Of a stretch of 41,413 nucleotides of DNA, positions 18,471-26,689 are shown in pieces. Position 1 is the first letter of the stretch; each line of letters opens with the position of its first letter. A model generated the notes under the pieces. That model worked only from the letters and a program-made list of their open reading frames with translations, made no database searches and was not told the DNA's origin. The stretch comes from Candidatus Thiodiazotropha sp. (ex Epidulcina cf. delphinae). Its GTDB lineage: Bacteria > Pseudomonadota > Gammaproteobacteria > Chromatiales > Chromatiaceae. Where the stretch lies: assembly GCA_025656455.1 (NCBI GenBank), contig JAHXHS010000045.1:1-41413 (forward strand). Direction: 5' to 3'. Made by a program: the position numbers and the translations under genes.

Positions 18471-18471
18471 T

Positions 18472-18936
18472 CTTTGAACCACAGAGAATCAGAGGACACA
18501 GAGGGTCCTATTCTTGTTATGGATGACAATCTGATAAATGATTTAACAGAAGCTGTAATAGGTGCTGCTTTAGATGTCCATAAGACATTGGGCCCAGGTT
18601 ATCTTGAATCGGTTTACGAAAAAGCACTCTGTGTCGAGTTGAACCAACGCAGGATTCCTTTTGAAAGGCAGTACGGGTTTGCACTGACATACAAAGGTAC
18701 GCAGATCGGACGAGGCAGATTGGATTTCTTGGTGGATGAACGACTGATCATTGAGTTGAAGGCCGTTGATAAGTTAATCCCCTTGCATAGCGCACAAGTA
18801 ATATCTTACTTGAAAGCCCTTGATTTGAATTGGGGATTGTTAATGAACTTCAACACCCCACTCCTGAAGCATGGGATTAAACGCATTGTTCTCACCAATT
18901 AAAAGACTCCGCGTCCTCTGCGTCTCTGCGGTTAAA
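18472..18936 (+). mobile_element. Small inverted-repeat element carrying a GxxExxY gene
   Basis: The left end (18472-18503, GAACCACAGAGAATCAGAGG...) and right end (18906-18936) are imperfect inverted repeats of about 30 bp with the shared core CAGAGGAC. They tightly bracket one AT-rich gene. The unit fills the whole cbbQ-cbbO gap: it starts 2 bp after the cbbQ stop and ends 19 bp before cbbO. Confidence 0.75.
18519..18902 (+). CDS. GxxExxY family protein (PD-(D/E)XK nuclease-like)
   Basis: A 127-residue protein of the GxxExxY family: GPGYLESVYEKAL carries the naming motif, and GRLDFLVDERLIIELKA has the D...E-x-K layout of PD-(D/E)XK nucleases. No cellular role is established for the family. 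Start is set at ATG 18519; a longer TTG-initiated frame would begin inside the terminal repeat. Base composition is AT-rich compared with cbbQ and cbbO, so it was recently acquired. It is bracketed by inverted repeats and is probably cargo or maintenance factor of that unit rather than part of RuBisCO activation. Confidence 0.9.
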   Translation: MDDNLINDLTEAVIGAALDVHKTLGPGYLESVYEKALCVELNQRRIPFERQYGFALTYKGTQIGRGRLDFLVDERLIIELKAVDKLIPLHSAQVISYLKALDLNWGLLMNFNTPLLKHGIKRIVLTN

Positions 18937-18955
18937 AACAAATAGGTAAACACCT

Positions 18956-21346
18956 ATGAGTGTAGATTTCTCCGAATACATCTCATGCCTCGACGAGGAC
19001 GACCACGAACACATCGAGGCGTTGGAATCCTCCTATCATGAGGCGCAGCGGGTCATGTCCCCACGGGGTCTGCAGAACTACCTGGAGGGGATGCGCGCCA
19101 TGTGCACCATGGGTCGAGGTCATGACCTGGTGCTGACCTATGTGCAGGAGATGCCCGGGGTAGCCAAGGAGGTCGGGGAGGACATCATCCCCGATATCGT
19201 CGAATCGATGATGAAGCTCGCCTCCCACACCTCCGGCAGCGTCATCACCCTGATCCTCGCCAACCTGCCCCTGGCGGCCGCCCGCCTCGGCGATGCCGAT
19301 GTGTTGCGTGGATTTCTGAAACTGCTCCACCAGATGACCGGCAAGGCCCCGCGCGGTCTGCGCCCGATGATGGAGAACATGGACGAACTCCTCTCCAAGC
19401 TCACACTGGGCGGCCTGCGCCGCTGGGTGATGTGGGGCGCTCAGGCCCACCAGCGCGATCTCGACGGGCAGATGGCCTACTTCTCCCTGCAGACCGAGTC
19501 CGCCAAGGCGATGTTGCAGAGCGAGCGGCGCGGCACCCTCTTCGTCAACAACCAGCGCAAGCTCAACTTCTATCTTCGCGCGCTCTGGGCGCGGGCCTTC
19601 TTCATGCGTCCCACCGCGGGTGACTTCGAGACCCGGCGCGGCCTCAAACCCTTTATCGAGGATTTTCAGATCCATGTGCCCGACGCCTACGATCCCTTCC
19701 GCAACATCGACGGCATCGAGATCTACCGTGCCGCCGCCGCCCACTGCGCCGCCCACATGGTCTATACCCGTGAGCCGATCTCCGGCGAGGAGCTATCCCA
19801 GGCGCAGATGCGTTTCATCGAACTGTTCGAAGATGCCCGCATCGAGTACCTGGCCTACAAGGAGTTCCCGGGCCTGCGCAAACTCTGGCTCGCCTTCTTC
19901 ACCGCCAAGCCTGGGCAAGAGGACGAGTATGGCGAAGCGCACGAGACCATGGACCTGATGCTGCGCGCCACACGCGCCATCATGGACCCGGACTACCGGG
20001 ACAGCGAATCCCTGATCAACGAGGTCGCCGGGAAGTTTCGCGAGAAGCTGGGAAACGACCCCCACGCCAAAAACTTGAGCTGGATGGCCGGTGTGGATTT
20101 CTACAACCGCATCCAGACTATCGCCAAGATCCCCAGCGTGCGCATTCTCAGCGACTGGCCCATCCCCTACCGGGACGACAATCGCTACTTCTGGGCGTTC
20201 TCGGAGAACCTCTTCGTGTCCCAGGGCGTGGACTACATGCCCGCCAACCAGGGAACCGTGCGCCGCTATGTGAGCGTGATGGAGTTCGTCAACGAGATCG
20301 ACTCGGAGATGACCCACGACAACCCGGACGAGATCCTGGTGCTGGCCACCGAACTCTTCCCCTATGAGGACGCGGGCGAGGCGACGGCCAGCTGGAACGA
20401 TATGGAGGGGGTGGAGCCGGTCTCCGACCCCTACCACTATAACGAATGGGACTACCACGTTCAGCTTGCACGCCCCGACTGGGCCACTGTCATCGAGCGC
20501 AAGCAGGGCAAGGCCGATCCAGAGATCATGGACGGGATCCTGACCAAACATAAGCCGATCGCCTCACGCATTCGCCATCTGATCGATGCGCTGCAGCCGC
20601 AAGGCATCGTGCGCCGTCGCGGTTATGAAGAGGGCGAGGAGCTCGACCTGAACGCGGCGATCCGCGCCATGATCGACATCCGCCGGGGCGTCATGCCCGA
20701 TCCGCGGATCAATATCCGCATCACCCGCCATATCCGCGACCTGTCGATCGTGTTGCTGTTGGATCTCTCTGAATCCACCAACGAGAAGATCGGCGACATC
20801 GCCGAGGGTGAGGAAGGCTATGAGGAGCAGCCCAGCATCCTCGACCTGACCCGGGAGTCGGCCGGTCTGCTCTCCTGGGCCATCGACTCCATCGGAGATA
20901 ATTTCGCTGTCCACGGCTTCGCCTCCGACGGCCGACACGATGTCCAGTACTATCGCTTCAAGGACTTCGAACAGGGCTATGACGACGATGCGAAATCGCG
21001 TCTGGCCGGGATGAAGGGCGGCCTCTCCACACGCATGGGCGCGGCGTTACGCCACGCCGGCTGGCACCTGGCCCAGCAGAACGCACAGAAGCGTCTGGTG
21101 CTGCTGGTCACCGACGGCGAACCGGCCGACATCGACGAACGGGATCCCCAATACCTGCGCCACGACGCGAAAAAGGCGGTGGAGGATCTGGCCATGCAGG
21201 GGATCTACACCTACTGCCTGACCCTGGATCCCAATGCGGACCGCTATGTGGCGAGAATCTTCGGCGAGAACAGCTATTCCATTGTGGACAATGTGGAGCG
21301 GCTGCCGGAGAGGTTGCCGAATGTTTTTGCAGCGCTGACCGGATAA
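18956..21346 (+). CDS. cbbO: RuBisCO activase adaptor CbbO (copy 1)
   Basis: A 796-residue adaptor that binds RuBisCO through its C-terminal von Willebrand A domain and couples it to the CbbQ hexamer. The metal-ion-dependent adhesion site is intact: DLSES beginning at D603, the threonine in GLSTRMGAALRH, and TDGEPADID with D720. The N-terminal 550 residues are helical, as in the family. The ribosome site (TAGGT) is weak and sits only 20 bp after the GxxExxY element, so that insertion may have altered translational coupling with cbbQ. Confidence 0.95.
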   Translation: MSVDFSEYISCLDEDDHEHIEALESSYHEAQRVMSPRGLQNYLEGMRAMCTMGRGHDLVLTYVQEMPGVAKEVGEDIIPDIVESMMKLASHTSGSVITLILANLPLAAARLGDADVLRGFLKLLHQMTGKAPRGLRPMMENMDELLSKLTLGGLRRWVMWGAQAHQRDLDGQMAYFSLQTESAKAMLQSERRGTLFVNNQRKLNFYLRALWARAFFMRPTAGDFETRRGLKPFIEDFQIHVPDAYDPFRNIDGIEIYRAAAAHCAAHMVYTREPISGEELSQAQMRFIELFEDARIEYLAYKEFPGLRKLWLAFFTAKPGQEDEYGEAHETMDLMLRATRAIMDPDYRDSESLINEVAGKFREKLGNDPHAKNLSWMAGVDFYNRIQTIAKIPSVRILSDWPIPYRDDNRYFWAFSENLFVSQGVDYMPANQGTVRRYVSVMEFVNEIDSEMTHDNPDEILVLATELFPYEDAGEATASWNDMEGVEPVSDPYHYNEWDYHVQLARPDWATVIERKQGKADPEIMDGILTKHKPIASRIRHLIDALQPQGIVRRRGYEEGEELDLNAAIRAMIDIRRGVMPDPRINIRITRHIRDLSIVLLLDLSESTNEKIGDIAEGEEGYEEQPSILDLTRESAGLLSWAIDSIGDNFAVHGFASDGRHDVQYYRFKDFEQGYDDDAKSRLAGMKGGLSTRMGAALRHAGWHLAQQNAQKRLVLLVTDGEPADIDERDPQYLRHDAKKAVEDLAMQGIYTYCLTLDPNADRYVARIFGENSYSIVDNVERLPERLPNVFAALTG

Positions 21347-21376
21347 GCTGTCGCAAATCACCTTTTTAAATTGTTG

Positions 21377-21568
21377 TCCGCAAATGAACGCGAATAAACG
21401 CAAATGGATTTTTCAATTAATTCCGGCTGGTACCTCAATCACGTAGGGTGCGGCTTGCCGCACCGACTGTCTCGGCTATCAGGGTGAATGGTGCGGCGAG
21501 CCGCACCCTACGCCATATCGTGACAGATTGGGTTATACCATTTGCGTTTATTCGCGTTCATTTGCGGA
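21377..21568. repeat. Nested palindromic element after cbbO
   Basis: The outer arms 21377-21407 and 21538-21568 are a perfect 31-bp inverted repeat (TCCGCAAATGAACGCG... and its complement). Inside them are two facing REP-like palindromes: 21443-21464 (GTAGGGTGCGGC...) and 21490-21511 (...GCCGCACCCTAC). The structure fills the gap between cbbO and the convergent unknown gene and could form one long hairpin. Confidence 0.85.
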
Positions 21569-21572
21569 CTGC

Positions 21573-22022
21573 TCACTGTTTTGGAAACGGCAGCACCCTC
21601 ATCGCTCGAGGTTCACAACCACTCTCTTTGTAACGCGCCTCCATGATGTCGAGAGCCTTCTTGAAATCGCCAATCAGTCGGGTATGCAGTTCCCTGGCGT
21701 TATCATCGTAGTAGATCAGATCGATGGGGGCAGGCTCGGTGAGGCTCTCCCGCTCCTGGCCACGTCGGAATCTCCAGGCCAAACGGATTAGCTTGCCCCC
21801 TTCTCCATCCCGGACCGCATAGGCCTGATTGTCGACGAAGATCACCTCTTCCTCGTCGATCACCGCCTGAACCTGCATCGAACGAATCGGCACAAAGACA
21901 TGCTCGTACTGACAGCGAGACAGCATCAGCCGGCACTGATTATAAAGGGGGGACGGTATGGTCAGACGTTCGCAGGCGAGTTCATCGGGGCGAAAGAAGA
22001 TCTCACTGAGGCTTTCACTCAT
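21573..22022 (-). CDS. Conserved-looking protein of unknown function
   Basis: A 149-residue soluble protein with no recognised domain. Notable are the N-terminal DELACERLTIPSPLYNQCRLMLSR with two cysteines, a central beta-rich stretch (VIDEEEVIFVDNQAYAVRDGEGG; LIRLAWRF) and a charged C-terminus. It starts 8 bp after the stop of the 100-residue gene upstream, so the two form a coupled pair. They lie between cbbO and cbbM and diverge from cbbM, which suggests but does not show a link to form II RuBisCO. Confidence 0.7.
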   Translation of the reverse strand: MSESLSEIFFRPDELACERLTIPSPLYNQCRLMLSRCQYEHVFVPIRSMQVQAVIDEEEVIFVDNQAYAVRDGEGGKLIRLAWRFRRGQERESLTEPAPIDLIYYDDNARELHTRLIGDFKKALDIMEARYKESGCEPRAMRVLPFPKQ

Positions 22023-22030
22023 GCCTCGGC

Positions 22031-22333
22031 TCAGTCGTTTTCATCCAGTTCGGGATTCCAGCCCTTCGCCTTGGCATCGTCGATCGCCTGCTGATAGATG
22101 CGGCTATGCCTCTCTGCCAGCTCCGGTGGGAGGTTCGAAACCAGATGGCCATATTTCTCCCACTCCTTGGTGACCTTGTCGTAAAGCGCGTCCATACCCT
22201 GTATCAACCAGCCCTCACAGGTCTCGGTCTCGGGAATTAGACCGAAAACCCAGGCGTCACGGATGATGTTGCCGGTCGGGTTCATGGCCCCGGTGGGATC
22301 GTTGTTTATTCCGCTGTATCGCTTTTCAGCCAT
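22031..22333 (-). CDS. Small conserved-looking protein of unknown function
   Basis: A 100-residue soluble protein: GINNDPTGAMNPTGNIIRDAWVFGLIPETETCEGW, then a helical region (ALYDKVTKEWEKYGHLV) and an acidic C-terminus ending NPELDEND. No family recognised. ATG 22333 is chosen over a TTG two codons earlier. It is transcribed away from cbbM across a 325-bp shared promoter region and is followed immediately by the 149-residue gene. Confidence 0.7.
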   Translation of the reverse strand: MAEKRYSGINNDPTGAMNPTGNIIRDAWVFGLIPETETCEGWLIQGMDALYDKVTKEWEKYGHLVSNLPPELAERHSRIYQQAIDDAKAKGWNPELDEND

Positions 22334-22502
22334 TCGCAACAGTACTCGTAACTTGACATTGGAGAGTCGCTTATATTCCGGATGGGATTACCACCATTCT
22401 ATACGAGTTTTCATCCCTGCACCCTTCTTTCGATAACAGAGCTGGCAAGGCACAGGCAGGGTTCACCCAAGGAGAGCCTGAAAAAGGCGCCAAGCATAAA
22501 TC

Positions 22503-22518
22503 ATAAGCTTAAGCTTAT
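22503..22518. promoter_or_regulatory. Perfect 16-bp palindrome upstream of cbbM
   Basis: ATAAGCTTAAGCTTAT is a perfect dyad 140 bp before cbbM. The same half-sites with the same spacing (ATAAG-N6-CTTAT) occur upstream of cbbQ2 at 32847-32862, in similar flanking sequence (AAATC on the left). A LysR/CbbR-type operator is likely. Confidence 0.55.
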
Positions 22519-22525
22519 TGAATGC

Positions 22526-22550
22526 ATAAGTATATTTGCTATTTACTTAT
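22526..22550. promoter_or_regulatory. Second dyad upstream of cbbM
   Basis: ATAAGTA (22526-22532) and TACTTAT (22544-22550) face each other over 11 bp, close to the first palindrome. Half-sites resemble those of the 16-bp dyad. Probably part of one regulator-binding region. The rest of the 325-bp gap shows no gene. Confidence 0.45.
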
Positions 22551-22658
22551 ACACTTTCTAACTGTATGGTTTAGCCCTGATTCCCTACATGATTCTGGGT
22601 TTCTGGTTGGCGGGCTTGACCGCCACCCCATAGAGATTCACTTACCGGAGTAGACAAC

Positions 22659-24044
22659 ATGGCATTAGACCAATCATCTCGCTATTCAGACCTGAGCCTG
22701 AAGGAAGAGGATCTGATCGCTGGCGGCCAGCACATCCTTTGCGCCTACAAAATGAAACCCAAAAGCGGTTACGGCTACCTGGAGGCCGCTGCCCACTTCG
22801 CCGCCGAGTCCTCCACCGGCACCAACGTTGAAGTCTCCACCACCGACGATTTCACCAAAGGTGTCGACGCCCTGGTCTACCTCATCGACGAAGCCACCGA
22901 AGAGATGCGCATCGCCTACCCTATCGACCTGTTCGATCGCAACATGATCGACGGCCGCATGATGCTGGTCTCCTTCCTCACCCTGACCATCGGTAACAAC
23001 CAGGGCATGGGCGACGTCGCATACGCCAAGATGTATGACTTCTTCATGCCGCCCCGCGCCATTCAGCTGTTCGACGGTCCGGCCAAGGACATCTCCGACC
23101 TGTGGCGCATGCTGGGTCGCCCAGTGGTCGACGGCGGCTACATCGCCGGGACCATCATCAAGCCCAAGCTGGGCCTGCGTCCCGAGCCTTTCGCCGAGGC
23201 GGCCTACCAGTTCTGGCTGGGCGGCGACTTCATCAAGAACGACGAGCCCCAGGGCAACCAGGTCTTCTGCCCCGCGAAGAAGGTCTATCCCCTGGTCTAC
23301 GACGCCATGAAGCGCGCCATGGACGAAACCGGCGAAGCCAAGCTCTTCTCCGCCAACATCACCGCAGACGACCACGCCGAGATGCTCGCCCGTGGCGAGT
23401 TCATCCTGGAGGCCTTCGGCGCCGACGCCGACAAGGTGGCCTTCCTGGTCGACGGCTATGTTGGCGGCCCGGGCATGGTCACCACCGCCCGTCGCTACTT
23501 CTCCAACCAGTATCTGCACTACCATCGCGCTGGTCACGGCGCCGTCACCTCTCCCAGCTCCAAGCGCGGCTACACCGCCTACGTGCTGGCCAAGATGTCC
23601 CGTCTGCAGGGCGCCTCCGGTATCCATGTCGGCACCATGGGCTACGGCAAGATGGAGGGCGACAAGGACGACCGCGCCATCGCCTACATCATCGAGCGTG
23701 ACGAGTACCAGGGTCCCGTCTACAACCAGAAGTGGTATGGCATGAAGCCCACTACCCCGATCATCTCCGGCGGCATGAACGCCCTGCGCCTGCCCGGTTT
23801 CTTCGAGAACCTGGGTCACGGCAACGTGATCAACACCGCCGGCGGCGGCTCCTATGGACACATCGACAGCCCGGCGGCCGGCGCCACCTCCCTCCGCCAG
23901 GCCTATGAGTGCTGGAAAGAGGGCGCCGATCCGATCGAATACGCCAAGGAGCACAAAGAGTTCGCGCGTGCTTTCGAGTCCTTCCCGCACGATGCGGATG
24001 CGATCTTCCCAGGCTGGCGCGAAAAGCTGGGCGTGCACAAATAA
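22659..24044 (+). CDS. cbbM: RuBisCO, form II
   Basis: A 461-residue form II enzyme, active without small subunits and suited to high CO2 and low O2. The active site shows GTIIKPKLGLRPEPFAE, the lysine loop GGDFIKNDEPQGNQ, VDGYVGGPGMVTTARR and SGGMNALRLPGFFENLGHGNVI. The ribosome site CCGGAG precedes ATG. Normal length. A strong terminator follows directly, so cbbM is a single-gene unit; its likely activase genes cbbQ2 and cbbO2 lie 9 kb downstream beyond a region of mobile DNA. Confidence 0.98.
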   Translation: MALDQSSRYSDLSLKEEDLIAGGQHILCAYKMKPKSGYGYLEAAAHFAAESSTGTNVEVSTTDDFTKGVDALVYLIDEATEEMRIAYPIDLFDRNMIDGRMMLVSFLTLTIGNNQGMGDVAYAKMYDFFMPPRAIQLFDGPAKDISDLWRMLGRPVVDGGYIAGTIIKPKLGLRPEPFAEAAYQFWLGGDFIKNDEPQGNQVFCPAKKVYPLVYDAMKRAMDETGEAKLFSANITADDHAEMLARGEFILEAFGADADKVAFLVDGYVGGPGMVTTARRYFSNQYLHYHRAGHGAVTSPSSKRGYTAYVLAKMSRLQGASGIHVGTMGYGKMEGDKDDRAIAYIIERDEYQGPVYNQKWYGMKPTTPIISGGMNALRLPGFFENLGHGNVINTAGGGSYGHIDSPAAGATSLRQAYECWKEGADPIEYAKEHKEFARAFESFPHDADAIFPGWREKLGVHK

Positions 24045-24073
24045 GCACTGCCCGGTGAGTCAACCGGCTCTTC

Positions 24074-24101
24074 AAAGCCCCCGCAAGGGGGCTTTCTTAT
24101 T
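24074..24101 (+). terminator. Rho-independent terminator of cbbM
   Basis: A perfect 9-bp stem AAAGCCCCC/GGGGGCTTT with a GCAA tetraloop, followed by CTTATTT. It lies 29 bp after the cbbM stop. Confidence 0.9.
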
Positions 24102-24169
24102 TGTCAATCACTTTGCTGGGCATTCATGAAGTCTTGTTGTCTGAAGACTCCATATAGCCAGAACAAGGT

Positions 24170-25639
24170 TCAGGGGCTCATGTCAGCCAATAAAGCGTCA
24201 GCCTCCGCAATCCGGCCGCTTTCACGATAGACCACCGCCAGATCGTAGACCGGGTCCAGGTCGTCATCCGGCGACAGGGATATCGCTTTGCGCAGGTAAG
24301 GGATGCCTTCGTCGGTCTTACCCAGGCGGTGCAGGGCCAATCCCAGCCCTTTGTTGGCATAGGCATCGTTCGGATCACAGCTCAGCACCCGGTCATTGGC
24401 CGCCAGGCAGGCGTCCCAATTGGCGAGGGAGAATTGAACGAAACCGTTCAGCTTGAGCAGGCCGACATCGTCTGGAATCCGCCTCAACGCCTCTTCCAAG
24501 ACCAGGGCCGCGATCTGGAATTCCCCCTTGCGCGCGTATCCCTCGGCCCGCTCCAGCAAGGTCCCCGTCTCTTCGATAGCGGCGACCTTGGTCTCGGCGC
24601 GTCGCATGGCCTGATTGAAGGAGCAATAGACATTTTCGGACGCCATGCTCCCGTTCATGGTGAGCCGGGTATTGGGGCAGCCTCCCAGGCATTGGTCGCC
24701 GTACTGGCATTTGTGGCAATTGCCGCCCAACTGGGATTTATCCGCGCGCCGGTTCCAGGCGAATGCCTCCGCATCCTCCCAAATCTCGCGCAAGGGGCGC
24801 TCACGGATATTGCCCTCGATATAGCGCCGGTCGCGAACCGAAGTGCAACCCAGTACATCCCCGTTGTGGAGGATGCCCAGACTGCGCTTACCGGCGTTGC
24901 AGCCCTGCCAGATCGGGTAGGCCCGGGTGCGGTGGGCGCGCTGACGCACCTGTAGCTCCTTGATATTGTAGTAGCCCAGACAGTCCGCAGGGTAGATGTT
25001 GACCCGGCCCTCCAGCATGGTCTCGTGGGCGAAATCGATGACCTCATCCACCTGCCCGGGGTCCATCACCATATCGGTGTTTTCGGCGAAGTTACCCATG
25101 GGCAGGCCGATCTGCAACTGCCAATAGCGCACCCCGACCTCGGCAAGAAGCTCGCGCATCCGCGGCAGTTCAGGGAGGTTGCGCCGGTTGACCGTAGTGA
25201 TCACGCCAGAGGCGACGCCGTGCCGCTGCATCAGCCGCAGAGCATTGATCACACGGCGGTAAGAGCCTGGTTTGCGGATGTAGTCATGGGTCTCCTGAGG
25301 GCCATCCAGGCTGATGGCGATGGTGCCGACCTTGGCGGCGATGGCGCGTTCCAGCACTGCCTCGTCGATCATCCAGCCATTGGAAATGATGTTGGGAATC
25401 ACACCATGGCGGGACAACTCAGCGGCGATCAGGTCCCAATCCTTGCGGATCAGGGGCTCTCCCCCGGACAGGGTGATCCACTCCAGACCGAGATCGGCGA
25501 TATCCCGAGCCAGCGCCAGGGATTCCTCGGTATCCAACTGGTCCGGCAGGGGGCGTTCGCAACTTGAGCCACAGTGTTTGCAGCGCATGTTGCAGCCCAT
25601 GGTGACTTCCCAAACGCCGGTGACAGCGCGATATTCCAT
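24170..25639 (-). CDS. Radical SAM/SPASM peptide-maturase-like enzyme with C-terminal TPR region
   Basis: A 489-residue enzyme. The radical SAM cluster motif is C16-x3-C20-x2-C23, with GGEP at 59-62. The SPASM auxiliary-cluster domain has seven cysteines at 247, 265, 308, 311, 317, 321 and 339 (spacing ending C-x2-C-x5-C-x3-C-x17-C), typical of enzymes that modify ribosomal peptides and of anaerobic sulfatase maturases. Residues 355-489 form about four TPR-like helical repeats (ALRRIPDD, DPNDAYANKGLGLALHRLGK), a likely substrate-binding module; no PqqD-like domain is seen. GGAG lies 6 nt before MEYRAV; a longer start at 25669 is less supported. It is 87 bp downstream of the YGxP-repeat gene, the most probable substrate. 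Confidence 0.9.
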   Translation of the reverse strand: MEYRAVTGVWEVTMGCNMRCKHCGSSCERPLPDQLDTEESLALARDIADLGLEWITLSGGEPLIRKDWDLIAAELSRHGVIPNIISNGWMIDEAVLERAIAAKVGTIAISLDGPQETHDYIRKPGSYRRVINALRLMQRHGVASGVITTVNRRNLPELPRMRELLAEVGVRYWQLQIGLPMGNFAENTDMVMDPGQVDEVIDFAHETMLEGRVNIYPADCLGYYNIKELQVRQRAHRTRAYPIWQGCNAGKRSLGILHNGDVLGCTSVRDRRYIEGNIRERPLREIWEDAEAFAWNRRADKSQLGGNCHKCQYGDQCLGGCPNTRLTMNGSMASENVYCSFNQAMRRAETKVAAIEETGTLLERAEGYARKGEFQIAALVLEEALRRIPDDVGLLKLNGFVQFSLANWDACLAANDRVLSCDPNDAYANKGLGLALHRLGKTDEGIPYLRKAISLSPDDDLDPVYDLAVVYRESGRIAEADALLADMSP

Positions 25640-25695
25640 GTCATGCTCCTTCAGCGCACGCGGATTCACCCAGCGCTTGCGTAACCGGGATGATC

Positions 25696-25720
25696 AGGCC
25701 GCCCTTGGACGGAGCGGCCT
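25696..25720 (-). other. Hairpin between repeat precursor and radical SAM genes
   Basis: A 7-bp perfect stem (AGGCCGC with GCGGCCT) and an 11-nt loop in the 87-bp gap, with no T-run. Such hairpins often reduce read-through from an abundant peptide precursor into its modifying enzyme. Confidence 0.45.
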
Positions 25721-25726
25721 CGAGAC

Positions 25727-26557
25727 TCAGTCCTTAAGAACCGGGAACCCATATTTCACGGTGCAGTCGGCGGGGTCGGTGGCAATGCCGCCGGGAGTGC
25801 CGTACTTGACCACGCAATTGACCTCATCGGACGCTTGCATCTCCCATCCCGACGATGCCGAATCGGGCGTTCGTTGCGACATCGCCGCAACCACCGGACC
25901 GCCGCCCCCAGTTGGTGGAGGAAAACCGTAGGCGATCAAGATGTCCTTGGCCTCTTCCGCCAAGTTCACGGGAAAACCGTATTTCAGCGTGCAGTGGCTA
26001 GGGTCGGCGACTCCGCCGGGCACACCGTACTTCAACACACAGTTCTCGGCGCTCTCGATGACGTTGACGATAGGCCCGCCCCCAGGGGGAGGAAATCCGT
26101 ACAAGGGGAAGACAATGCCTTCCTGGCGTAAACTGGCCTCATCCGGAAAGCCATAGGGGATCACAGCGGGCATATTGACGGTATGGGCGCTCCTGGCGAC
26201 GAACTTGCCGGTCCCCATCTCCGACTCCAATTCGTCGGCTGGCTCAACACCGATAAACAGTGCGAAAACCTTGTGATCGGCCGGCTCGGTGGGTTTCCAA
26301 GGCGCCAATAGATGGAACTCAAGGCTGGATTCGATCTCGGTCAGACCGACGAAGGTAAAGGTCTGCCGCGTGGGTCCCACCGTTGGTCCCGGGTAAACCG
26401 GGCTGGCCGTGACGCCGAGAAGCGCCACCCCCTCCGGCAGCCCGGACAGATACCAGCCGTAACCGGTGGAGCCTTGCATGGATTGAAGGTGAATGTCGAA
26501 AGACTCGCCGACGGCGGCCTGGACGACGGGAAGACTGGAGCGTTCTTGAGTGGCCAT
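25727..26557 (-). CDS. Putative multi-core modified peptide precursor: chagasin-like domain plus YGxP repeats
   Basis: A 276-residue protein. Residues 10-105 resemble the chagasin (I42) cysteine-protease inhibitor fold, with loops GSTGYGW (29-35), TRQTFTF and LLAPWKP. Residues 115-276 are low-complexity with seven Y-G-x-P motifs at tyrosines 135, 153, 177, 193, 210, 252 and 269. Four have the form C-x-x-K-Y-G-x-P (C173, C189, C248, C265), and two are YGFPPP followed by glycines. Residues 151-197 and 208-273 are two copies of one block. AAGGAGGA 7 nt before the ATG is a strong ribosome site. The repeats and the adjacent radical SAM/SPASM gene suggest a ribosomal peptide modified at Tyr, Lys or Cys. 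I know no named family with this layout. Confidence 0.75.
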   Translation of the reverse strand: MATQERSSLPVVQAAVGESFDIHLQSMQGSTGYGWYLSGLPEGVALLGVTASPVYPGPTVGPTRQTFTFVGLTEIESSLEFHLLAPWKPTEPADHKVFALFIGVEPADELESEMGTGKFVARSAHTVNMPAVIPYGFPDEASLRQEGIVFPLYGFPPPGGGPIVNVIESAENCVLKYGVPGGVADPSHCTLKYGFPVNLAEEAKDILIAYGFPPPTGGGGPVVAAMSQRTPDSASSGWEMQASDEVNCVVKYGTPGGIATDPADCTVKYGFPVLKD

Positions 26558-26591
26558 GCCTCTTCCTCCTTGTTGAAGTTCCCTGGCATGC

Positions 26592-26633
26592 GACGGCCCG
26601 CGGGCTGTCTGTTAAATACGGGGCATCGGCCCC
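26592..26633 (-). other. Two palindromes in the leader of the precursor gene
   Basis: GACGGCCCGCGGGCTGTC (26592-26609) is an 18-bp near-perfect palindrome, and CGGGG/CCCCG forms a short hairpin at about 26619-26633. They fall between the FNR-type box and the start codon and may be leader structures or repressor sites. Confidence 0.35.
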
Positions 26634-26689
26634 GCTTAGTTACACCCTAGAACAGCGTGGCTATTTGTAAAGAGCCCCCACTTTGTTTG

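Noticed and set aside
22686..24038. A 450-codon open frame antisense to cbbM
   Set aside because: Its length follows from the strong GC bias of the real gene; the product is low-complexity Gly/Val/Ala-rich with no motifs. The same holds for long antisense or shifted frames over cbbL, nhaD, dxs and cbbO2.
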